Positions 1-9,700 of a DNA stretch of 64,000 bases are shown in pieces (positions within the stretch are counted from its first letter, which is position 1; each line of letters begins with the position of its first letter). The position numbers and the translations under genes are program-made. The DNA lies in assembly GCF_023065955.2 (NCBI RefSeq), contig NW_026622963.1, forward strand, positions 7,943,001-8,007,000. Reading direction: 5' to 3'. Below the pieces are notes generated by a model, which worked only from the letters and a program-made list of their open reading frames with translations, was not told the DNA's origin and searched no databases. This stretch comes from Ursus arctos. Its lineage: Eukaryota; Chordata; Mammalia; Carnivora; Ursidae.

Positions 1-345
1 AATATTCAAATTACTGTAGCTTCCCCTGTGTCCCAAGTTCAGACAGGAAAAAATATCCCAAAAGATACAAAAATACTGATTCGAAGGGGCACCTGTACCT
101 GTTTATAGCAGCATTATCAGCAATAGCCAAATTATGGAGAGAGCTCAAATGTCCATCAACTGATGAAAAGATAAAGAAGATGTGGATTATTTATACAATG
201 GAATATTACTGAGCCATCAAAAAGAATGAAATCTTGCCATTTGCAACAACGTGGATGGAGCTAGAGAGATTATGCTAAATGAAATAAATCAGTCAGAGAA
301 AGACAAATACCATATGATTTCACTCATATGTGGAATTTTTAAAAA
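1..345 (+). mobile_element. L1 3' end fragment
   Basis: The sequence reads like the C-terminal part of L1 ORF2 (TMEYY, SEINQSEKDKYHM type motifs with stops) on the + strand. It is cut by the window edge and ends near the ATATGTGGAATTT stretch. A dead fragment. Confidence 0.8.
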
Positions 346-774
346 AGATTTATTTATTTATTTGGGAGGGTCCAATCAGTTCAATAAGGCAAATTTTATA
401 AACGAAGAGACAGAATTATTGCTCTCTGATGACAATATAATGTTTACTTAGAAAACCCTAGAATTAGCCAAAGGAGCTATTGAAATTAAAATAAGTCAAG
501 TGGCCTGTTAAAAGATACATACATAAACAAAAATAGCTGATTTATATGTTAGCAAAAATAAATTAAAAGTTGAAATGGGAAAAAAGTGGTTCACAAAAGC
601 AAGTGGGTTAAGCTATGTAAAGCACCTAGCATGGTTCCTAGTAGATAAGAGGTTATATTAACAAGCTATAAAAATAATATTGATTTCATAGATTCCTAGA
701 AGCGAAATTACTGAGACAAAAGATAAATTTTTGAGATTCTTGATTTTATATATTGAAATTATTATTTTAACTTT
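346..774. other. AT-rich intergenic sequence
   Basis: No gene or clear repeat recognised; it probably contains decayed repeat sequence. Confidence 0.5.
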
Positions 775-1400
775 TAAATGATCAAAGTGTAGTGTATATA
801 TAGGACCCTGGTAAACAATGCCCAGATCAAGAAATAGAACATTCCCGGCACCCCTTGCGTGCCCCCTCCTAGTCCCTAGCCATCTTCCTCCCAGGGGTAT
901 TTCTGACTTCTGACGGCACAGATTTGTTTTGCCTGTTTTGCACGTCACATGAATGCAGTCCTACCGATGTAGTCTTCTGATCTGGCTTCTTTTGCTCCGC
1001 GCTGGGTTTATGAGATTCACCCACATTGCTCACGTGCTTGTAGATTATTCATAGAGCTATATAGTATTTCACTGTATGAATTACCACAGTTTTCCATTCT
1101 TCTGTTGATGGGCAGTTGGGTAGTTTCCAATTTGGGACTCACAACAGGTGCTGCTAGGGGCATGGTAATACACGTCTTTTGGTGGACATGTGGACACTTG
1201 TCTGTTGCCTACCTACCTAGAATGAGAAGGGCATGTGTTTATTCAGCTCCAGCAGTATGCCAAGCAGGCTTTCAGTGATCACACCAATTTACACTCCCAA
1301 CAGAAGTGTATGAGGGTTCTAGTAGCTCTGCATACTTGCCAACACTTTTTCATTTGAACCATTCTGGTGGGTATGTAGTGATATTGCATTATGGTTCCTC
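775..1400 (-). mobile_element. Old L1 fragment, first part
   Basis: The reverse complement resembles the 3' part of an ancient L1. On the + strand it reads as the familiar antisense text (CTGTTGATGGGCAGTTGGG, then CATTCTGGTGGGTATG). It is interrupted at about 1400 by a poly(T)-headed insert and resumes near 2160. Confidence 0.7.
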
Positions 1401-2160
1401 TTTTTTTTTTCAAGTGGTGAACCCTTTTATTATCCAATAGAGGTAATTGACAGCGATCACATGTTATGTCAGGTTTCCCCTCAGAGAGGCTCTATGAAGT
1501 TCAGATTCTCCAGAACGCACTCTTAAAAATGAACAAGACACATTAATAGCCGCAGAATACTAATCACATTGAAAGAACAGAGATGCTCTCTACTTAACTT
1601 ATTCCTATTCCAGTTCTACAGACAGATCAGTAATCTGGAACAGTAGTTGTCAAATTGTTGTGATCCAGCACAAAGAATAATCGCCCAGCCCCCCTATAAT
1701 TCATAAATTATATACACAGATCGTTGTCATTCTAGGAAGAGCATCTAAGTACAAAATAGGAGTTTTAAAAGGATGAAATAAAACGTTGTACAAATTAAAG
1801 TTTATTACTTTCTCTGCATGTCCATGATCAGAGACTACTTTTACTAAATTTTAGGTGTTATTTGATTAAGAAACTCAAATATCACACTCTGTTGAGCACC
1901 ATTCGAATGCTTTTTCAAGTATTAATTCATGTAATTCTCATAACTACCCTGAGAGAAAAGTACCGTTATTCCCATTTCACATATATGGAAATTGATGTAT
2001 AGAAGGCTAGATAATGGGCCCAACATGTGAGAGCTAGTACGTCGTACTGCCAAAATTTTAATTGAGGCACAATCATAACTGCTACTCTATTCTGAAGAAT
2101 CATCTATCTCAAAAGTCATTCATTGTTAACTCAATCCAAAATTCCCAGGTGCCCCGGTGA
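1401..2160 (-). pseudogene. Candidate retrocopy of an mRNA 3' region, parent unknown
   Basis: Read on the minus strand, this insert ends AATAAA (plus-strand 1426-1431), then 15 nt, then a 10-nt poly(A) (1401-1410). Its host L1 carries ATTATGGTT on both sides (from about 1389 and about 2162), consistent with a target-site duplication. The body has no long ORF, so only a 3'UTR may have been copied. A MIR-like segment lies at about 1890-2100. I cannot name the parent gene. Confidence 0.45.
1890..2100 (+). mobile_element. MIR SINE
   Basis: It shows the typical MIR order: a start-of-core like AATTCATGTAATTCTCATAACTACC, then a CCCATTTCACATATATGGAAATTGA segment, then a degenerate GCCCAACATGTGAGAGCTAGTA. 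Confidence 0.6.
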
Positions 2161-2409
2161 ATTATGGTTTTTATTTGCATTTAATAAAGCCGAGCACCTT
2201 TTTGTAGGTTTATTTGGCCATTGTCATATCTGGCAGAACGTCAATTAAGGACTTTGCTTGTTTTTCTATTAGGCTGTCTCTCTCGTTGATTTGTAAGGGT
2301 TCTTTATATGTTCTTGCTATGAGTTTTTTGTTAGATGCACATACTGAAAAGATCTTACCCCGCTTTATGGATTGCCTTTTTACGTTCTCGGTGGTATCTT
2401 CTGGTGAAT
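2161..2409 (-). mobile_element. Old L1 fragment, second part
   Basis: It continues the L1 at 775-1400 after the inserted segment (antisense text ATGGTTTTTATTTGCATTTAAT...). It is interrupted again by two SINEs and resumes weakly at 2866-2945 (CCTACGGCAAGGTCGC). Confidence 0.65.
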
Positions 2410-2418
2410 AGAAGTCCT

Positions 2419-2644
2419 CATTATTTTGTTTTGTTTTGTTTTATTTTATTTTATTATTTTATTTAGATTTATTTATTTGAGAGAGAGAGAAAGCACAAGC
2501 AGAGGGAACAGCAGAGAGAGAGGGAGAAGCAGGCTCCCCACTGAGCAAGGAGACCAGTGCAGAGAGAGCTCCATCCCAGGATCTGGGGACCACGACCTGA
2601 GTTGAAGGCAGACGCCCAACCAACCGAGCCACCCAGGCTCCCCT
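2419..2644 (-). mobile_element. SINEC (carnivore tRNA-derived SINE)
   Basis: Minus-strand copy: T-rich tail of TTTTG/TTTTA units, a GA-rich region, and a tRNA-like head ending GCCACCCAGGCTCCCC. It is flanked by AGAAGTCCT at 2410-2418 and 2645-2653. Confidence 0.9.
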
Positions 2645-2657
2645 AGAAGTCCTGTTT

Positions 2658-2852
2658 GTTTGGTTTTTTTTTAAAGATTTTATTTATTTATTTGACAAAC
2701 AGAGAGACAGCCAGTGAGAGAGGGAACACAAGCAGGGGGAGTGGGAGAGGAAGAAGCAGGCTCCCAACCGAGGAGCCTGATGCGGGGCTCGATCCCAGAA
2801 CGCCGGGATCACGCCCTGAGCCAAAGGCAGACTGAGCCACCCAGGCGCCCCT
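2658..2852 (-). mobile_element. SINEC, second copy at the same target
   Basis: Minus-strand copy ending GCCACCCAGGCGCCCC. It is flanked by AGAAGTCCTGTTT at 2645-2657 and 2853-2865, so the same target sequence was used twice in succession. Confidence 0.92.
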
Positions 2853-2945
2853 AGAAGTCCTGTTTTTTTTTTTAATTAAAAAAAAAAATTCTTGGCCTAC
2901 GGCAAGGTCGCAAATGTATTACTCTGTTTTCTTCTAACTAAACTG

Positions 2946-4400
2946 CTTTTTTTTTCAATGCCATGAAATTATTTTAAGTTCTTTTTCTTCATGACTGAAC
3001 ATACACAGATAACGGAAGTAATGGAAACATTCTTCTGCTGTAAAGATGGGTGGAATATACAGAAATTCACGTGTTGAATTTTCTTCAAGTTGTCCTCCAG
3101 AGCAACTCGAAGAAAAGCAGGAACTGCTTTCACAAGAACACTGCTGTGGAAGGACCTAGCATGCTTTCAGTGCCAGTGTGCTGGGCTAGCTATGACATAA
3201 ATATTTCATCTCTCACATTTATACCTTGGTTCTTCCGTAGAAAATCCTCTTGTGAAACACCATGTACTGTATTTGTCAAACAGACAGACATCCAAGGGAA
3301 GGAACACCCTTCTTCTGCAACCGTGATAGGGCGCTGCTCTCAAGCATGTGACAATGCCCTGTGCTTTTCCAGTGTGACTTGCCACATGAGCTGTATGAAG
3401 TTCCCTTTTACCCAATAGTTCTAGTGTTAAATGAAGAGTGTTCTGTGCGTTTTCAGCATAATTTTTCACTTCCTGGTGTTATGATGTGCTTTGTCATCCA
3501 AATTGTGTCTCCTTTACCAGTGATTTTCATAAGCCATCTTTTAGTCAGAGTATATCTTTGGATAGGAGCTTCCCAGCCCCCTTTTTTTCTCTCAGTCCCC
3601 TGTGGTGGGGGCCTGGCTTTTCATCCCCCCTGAGACTCTGTGAGGTCAGTCTGGGGCCCAGGAGTGAGGCCTCCCTCTGCGGGTGCCTCCCCCTAATTCA
3701 CTGGCCCCCGGCCACCGTGGTGGAATGTTACAGTATACACCATCCACATGTTTTTCCAAAACTGCATTCACATCAGTCCCATTGTTTTCTCAGAGACTGA
3801 GTCCTTAACCAGCCTGAGCCAGTTCCACATTGAAGGGCAGCAGGGCAAGAGCGGCGCTCCAGGATTCTGCAGGGAAGGGCTGGGAGCAGAAAGAGCCCTC
3901 ATAATCTGGTTTCTGCCGCCGTTCCACGCTGTGTCAGGGTCCGATGGCTTCAGCCATGCTCCTTCTGGCCCCCGGACGCTGCAGGGCAGCGGCTGCCGCA
4001 CAGCCTGGGGACCCCAAATTGCTTTTTAAAGTGGGGAAATGGCAGTATACACAGCCACCAGTGGTGCACCAATGCTTGTATTGTCATATGCATGCAGGCT
4101 CTAGTAAGTTCCCAGCTGGCCAGAGCATCCTACCTGTCAGTAGGCCTGAGAGTCCAACGGGGCCTGCCCTGTTCCTGCAATAGCTGGAGAGCTGCTTCAT
4201 TTACCAATCAGACACTGGTCCCAAAATGACCTGTTAGCCCACATTACATCAGTATCCTCTCTTTGGGAACGTTCGGGTTTAGTGCTACCAGTGAAGTGGG
4301 GAGGGGTGACACGTTCGAGCCATCAACACGGGTATTTCATCTGTCTCAGGGTAGCCTGTGCCAAGGTCATGCTCCAGAAAACTTGGGAAGACAGTTTAAA
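2946..4400. other. Intergenic sequence without recognised gene
   Basis: It begins with an old L1 remnant and a short poly(T) (about 2948-2956). From 3050 to 4250 the sequence is mostly unique, and the ORFs of 60-120 aa on both strands overlap one another and resemble no known protein. No splice-bounded exon could be supported. Confidence 0.5.
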
Positions 4401-4404
4401 AAAG

Positions 4405-4535
4405 AATAATAAGGCTGGCTGGCTCAGTCAGGAGACCAGGGGACCCTTGATCTCAGGGTCGTGAGTTCGAGTCCCACGTTGGGCATAGAGAGTACTAAAA
4501 AAAGTAAACTTAAAATTTTTTAAAAAAATTAGATA
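4405..4535 (+). mobile_element. Old short tRNA-derived SINE
   Basis: A tRNA-like head (GGCTGGCTCAGTCAGGAGACC) and B-box-like GTTCGAGTCCC are followed directly by an A-rich tail with no CT-rich stretch. This is an older SINEC form, not a functional tRNA gene. Confidence 0.7.
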
Positions 4536-4539
4536 GTAC

Positions 4540-4770
4540 TAAGGCATTATGCTAAGAGCTTTGTGCATATTATCTCATTTAATCCCACAAAATTCTATGA
4601 GGTAGGAATGATTATTAACCCAGTTTTAGAGATGAAGAAACTGACGATCAGTGAGGTCAAGGAAGTTGCCCCAAGGAACCTAGTCAGTAAGTGTGGGACG
4701 TAAGTAAGTGCTAGAACGGGGATTGAAATACAGGCCTGCGTATTCAATGCCTATGTCTAGCTCCCTAGGC
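4540..4770 (+). mobile_element. MIR SINE
   Basis: A well-preserved MIR core: CATTTAATCCCACAAAATTC, then GAGGTAGGAATGATTATTA, then GAAACTGACGATCAGTGAGG, ending near GATTGAAATACAGGCCTG. Confidence 0.85.
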
Positions 4771-4949
4771 ATGCGCGCGCATCTCGCAGTCATGCCGTGC
4801 AAGCCAGTTTGCTGCAGGTGGAACAGTCTTTCCTATAATCAGGCCAGTAGTGCTTGTGTATTACATTAATTGAAACGTCACAATATAATTGCATGGCCCA
4901 AAGGACCTTTCGTGATCTCACTCTGGCCTATATCTGCGACCCTTGGAGT

Positions 4950-5172
4950 TTGTACCTAGCAGAACCACACTGCTTCTAGCGCCCCGAGAACCTCATGCTG
5001 TCCGTGGCTTCCTGCCTTGAGACATACTATTATCCTCGCCTCAAATGCCCTGTCACCTCTATTAGCTGGAAAATTCCTTTGAAATCCAGCTAATACATCA
5101 CCTCTTCCGGTAAGCCTTCCCTTGTTTTCCTCTGACAATGTTAACCATTCTGTTCTCTGTACCAACCCTGTC
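4950..5172 (+). mobile_element. L2 3' end fragment
   Basis: It contains the CTTCCGGTAAGCCTTCCCT and CCTCAAATGCCCTGTCACCTC text typical of the L2 3' region. Confidence 0.6.
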
Positions 5173-5194
5173 TTTTATATAAAAATATATTGCC

Positions 5195-5385
5195 GGGCAC
5201 CTGGGTGGCTCAGTCAGTTAAGTGCCTGCCTTCAGCTCAGGTCATGATCCCAGAGTCCTGGGATCGAGTCCCATATTGGGTTCCTTGCTCAGCAGAGAGC
5301 CTGCTTCTCCCTCTACCCTTCCCCCTTGCTCACGATCTCCCTCTTTCTCTCTTTCTCTCTCTCTCTCAAATAAATAAATAAAATC

Positions 5386-5388
<3 letters not shown>
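5195..5388 (+). mobile_element. SINEC
   Basis: Plus-strand copy, head GGGCACCTGGGTGGCTCAGTCAG, CT-rich region, (AAAT)n tail merging into an AT microsatellite. Confidence 0.92.

Positions 5389-5428
<40 letters not shown>
5389..5428. repeat. (AT)n microsatellite
   Basis: About 20 uninterrupted AT units growing from the tail of the preceding SINE. Confidence 0.95.
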
Positions 5429-5431
<3 letters not shown>

Positions 5432-6624
5432 TCATTCATTCCTTTAACATTAAATACTATTCTTTCCTGGCACTGGGCTAAATACTGGGAAACAGAGAGT
5501 CAAATGACACTTCGAGAAAGAGGACTTCATGCTAGAGCATGGACATAAGCTAGCTAAGTGCCAGTTGTCCCCCCCAGCTGACATAAAGTATAGGTTTTGG
5601 CAGGTCGGGGCGGGCGAGGAGAGGGCATGCTGGGAGAAAAGTGTGATAGGGCATTCTGATTCAGCCCAAATTTAGGACTCAGAGTTTATCTGTTCGTGGA
5701 AAACAAGAGCTGGCAAAGCAGCTGGGCATTTATTTGAATAAATGTCCAGAATGGGGAACAGGATGGCGTCTGTTCAGCATCTTGGACTAATTTTGAGCCC
5801 TTGTGGGAGGAGGAGTTAGGACCAACGCTGAGAGAGTTGTTTGAAAAGAAGACTGTGAGCTCCTCTGGGCACAAGCTACGCTGGCTGTGGAGGCAGGGAA
5901 AGGCCATTCTCCTCGCTTTCACACAGACCCAACCCTGCCGCCGGCTCGTGAATGGTAGCTTTCAGCGCGCTGGCGGGTAGCCCCCTGTGCTGGGGAGACT
6001 GGCACTTTCACACGGGGGCCTGGCAGCCCTGGCCGCGGCGGGCAGGGGTGTAACGCCCTTCGATGGCTTCGTGAGTAGAGGGCATTGAAGAGCGGGAACT
6101 CGAGCAAGAAAGGAAGAAAAGGCTGGATGCTGCCTGCAGAACCGTGGCCGACAGACTGGTTCACGAGCCTCCGGAGACACACCTGGGCCCTTCCACTCAG
6201 CGGTGGGGCAAGAGCGTGAACGCCGTCCAGGCTGCTGGTCATCTTGAGTTCTAACCACAAGCTATTGTGTCCCCAAGACATCTGAGTTAACTTCTTTATT
6301 GGCTGTTGGGGAGCTGTCTCTTATTCATCTTTTTACCCAGATCCTAACACAAAGCCTGACACACAGCCACTGTTGACTGATGGAATATTTGTGGATTTAT
6401 TTCATGAAGGAGCTGAAAGGAGTCAGAGAAGGGAGGGTGGGGAGTATCACATACACGTGCCCCTGATTAAAATGTGATGATTTGGTCCTGATCTGATCAG
6501 ACCCAGAATATGAAACAGAAATGGAATCTGGGCCACGGGTTCTGGCCCCGTTTGGTTCTGCCAGCCTGTGCGGGAGGCGCGGAGACAAATTCCGTGGCAG
6601 TTAGAAAGCCAGATAGCTGCCAAG
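5429..6624. other. Upstream region of TMEM202
   Basis: Mostly unique. 5935-6060 is GC-rich with several CpG dinucleotides (near CCGCCGGCTCGTG and GGCCGCGGCGGGC), but too short to call a CpG island with confidence. 6290-6400 has an L2-like end. No TATA box is evident ahead of the TMEM202 start, and the transcription start is not identifiable. Confidence 0.4.
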
Positions 6625-6705
6625 ATGGAGAAGAGGGAACATTTAGTCTTGACCTTCTATAATCCTAAGGCTCCCAAAATTCAGGGGAACCGGAACTACC
6701 AAAGG
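6625..6705 (+). CDS. TMEM202: TMEM202 coding exon 1
   Basis: The start ATG sits in a good Kozak context (A at -3, G at +4). It opens 27 codons beginning MEKREHLVLTFYNPK and ending NRNYQR, followed directly by a GTGAGG donor at 6706 (phase 0). An in-frame ATG lies upstream at 6568, but the recalled family N-terminus begins at 6625, so that start was chosen. Intron 1 is only 220 nt. Confidence 0.85.
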
Positions 6706-9700
6706 GTGAGGAGGTACCTAATTGCAGGTCAGATGGGAGGAAGAGGACTTACTTCAAGGCGGGCCTAGACAGAGCGTCCTAAAGATAGAGAAAAGATCAC
6801 CCTGGGTAGGGAGAGACATCCACAGATCACACCCACATGGGGAGACTCAAGGGAGAGATGAGTTGGAGACCCTGGGGATCAAGGGTGATCTTTCTGGGTA
6901 GGCAATGTTTCCCTCCTCCTTGTAGCCTACCCTCCCCAACAGACATCCAAGTGTCACGATGCCACCCCAGAGGCGACAGCAGCATGTGGATCGGACACAC
7001 ATTTACATCCAAATGTTCTGTGGCAGCCTGTGTGGTTTTGGTCTCCTAATGCTGATCTGCACAACCCCACTGAACTGGGTGCGGTTCCTGGTGATCAAGA
7101 ATGGCCTTGAGCTCTACGCAGGACTCTGGATCTCATGCAGCCATGAGCTGTGCTGGAGCCGAACACCCCAACCGCCCTGTGAGTGCCACCAAACTAAATG
7201 CCACAGGCTCCGCAGTTCCCAGAGCTTTCTGCCACATGGGCTCTGCATCCTTCTTCCTCCAAGATCTCTTCGCCCTCACCTCTCCAAGTCCAAGATGGGT
7301 CTCAGGCAAATTGTGAATGTAGCCATCTTTTTCTTTGGTGTTCTCAGTGTACCCTTTCTCCCTTCTACTCCTAGTTGTTTCCTCTTGCAACTTAGTAGTT
7401 GATACTCTCTTTACTCTCTGGGAAGATCTCTTGGGGCCTTTATAAGCCATCACTGTGCAGCAATGTGATGAGTATTGTAATGTGGCTCGCAGAAATAGAA
7501 GTAATTGATCAGAAATGGAAAACAAAGCAAAGTGGCTCAACCTCTATCAGATTCAAATTTTTATAAATTTTCTTTAAGATTTTCTTTATTTATTTGAAAG
7601 AGAGAAAGCACAAGTAGGGGGAGAAGGAGAAGCAGACTCCCCACTGAGCAGGGAGTCCGATGCAGGGCCCGATCCCAGGACCCTGAGATCATGATCTGAG
7701 GCAAAGGCAGATGCTTCACTGACTGAGTCACCCAGGGGCCCCGCAGATTTAACTTTTAAGGTCAATTTGTTCTTCTGCTCACAGTAGGGGGAATACAAAT
7801 GCATGTCAGATATGTGGTATAACAAATGCCAGCAATTTAGAGTAAATTATTAATGTCAAATTTTATGTGAATTTAGGTAAATCTGAAAATGCAATACAAA
7901 ACATTTAAAAATAAGTTTCTAGGGCTAGAAGATACCATATGCATAAGTTTGGTTTTTTTAAATCAGAACCAAGACTTAGAGGAAAGACATAACTACACTG
8001 AACAGTTTCCCTCGAAAGATACATTTACACAGAGAAACAGATGTTGTGAAAGAAAACATACATGGATAAGGCATTTATTTCTCCTTCTCAGATAAGCAGG
8101 GGCCCTAGATGCTGGAGGTGGGGTTGGGGGTTGCACCTAGGCTCCACCCTGAGCTGGAGCATCTGTGGCATGTGGAATGAAAGAGTAGGACACTTACACA
8201 AGATCTTGAGAAGAAACTAAAATCAAAGGCAGGCAGACAATTCAATTGCATCTTCAGCTTAAAAGAAGAGCTAGGGGAAATATTTGCAACAAATAGGAAA
8301 GATAGAGGACTAATGGCCTTGATATTTTTTTAAAAAAGTATTATTAATAAAAAGGCAAATGCCCCAATAAATAAATTCTTGATAAACAGGCAATTCACAG
8401 AACAGAAACTAAAAATATCTAATAAACACAAGAAAAACTATTTTAACCTTAATCATCATTAAAGGAAGGCAAATTAAATGAACCATGAGATAGGATTTTT
8501 CAAACATGACAGGAGCAGAGATTTTTCCATGATGATGCACAATGCTGGACATTCTGATCTTCACTGGGGACCATAAATGGGTATAACCAAAGCAATATGA
8601 TTATGTGTATCCAAAGATTTACACTCAAGAATTCCATTTCTAGAGAAATGGAGTAAAATATACAGGTATAAAAATTGAGCTGCCATCCTATTTACATAAT
8701 TGTGCCAAGGCTAAAATTCAGGACTTGAGATTATTATTTAAATGTTAAATGAGTCAGAATCTTGGAATTTTGTCACTTACAGTAGCAAATAGTTCATTTC
8801 TTGCAGTCTGGAAGTCACCTGAGGCCAACTGTTAATGATTTAGAGAAGGTCAACTGAGTCCTTTAAGTACACAATTGTAAGTCAAGTAGCTACCCTATTT
8901 CCACTGTTAACTAGTCCTAATCCTAAGATCAGCAAGTAATCTGCAATACAGAGCTCATAATGAATTCCCCAAATGTAGTGAGTATGTCCAGGCTTCATCA
9001 ACCTGTGACAACATGTTATTATTGCCTCAAACATTATTATCCAAATTCAAGAACTTTGAACTTTTACCTACTGATTGCAAGACTTTAGCCCCTTTTCCCA
9101 TGGTACCCCCCTGTCGTTTCTGAGAGTTTCATGGGGACTCAGGTGGGCTCAAGAATATGTGTGCTCATGATCTTGTGTCCTGGACTCACATTAGGCCATT
9201 GTGGGTCTGGCTCTGACTTCACCTGGTTCTAGATGACCGATAGCCTCTCTGCTGTAGCTGCTGCTAATGGAATGGAGAAGGGGTGGGGAGTAGTAGGCAC
9301 CATCCTCTCCTTTTATTGCTAGGTCTCAAGTGTGGAACAGACCCTTCTGCTAACTCCTCTGCAGCACAGGTGAGATCAGACCATCGCGTCAAGGAATGTG
9401 TTGCCACCGAGGGTAACTTGAACCATCTGGAGGACTGTAGGGAAGAAGGGTAGGTCTTTTAGTCAGAGCACTGGAGCCTCCAGAGCCAGGGCCCTGGGAA
9501 CCACTGCACAAGAAACAGTCAAGCTGCCTGGGGATGCTTGATTCTGACATTCCAACCGGGTTACCAGGGAACCTAAATCTTAAGCCATTTTCACAGCCTC
9601 CTCTCCAGGGTGCTAGGTCTCCATCCACGATCTTGTCCATTTCCAAACCACCTTCTTTTCCTTGAGCCTGGGGAGGTTTCGTCTTGGCCTTATGTGGCTG

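Noticed and set aside
3050..3418. 122-codon ORF with an overlapping antisense ORF
   Set aside because: No family resemblance, no exon boundaries, and equally long frames on both strands suggest chance.
4405..4480. tRNA-like segment with a good B box
   Set aside because: Belongs to a SINE with an A-rich tail; it does not fold as a complete tRNA gene.
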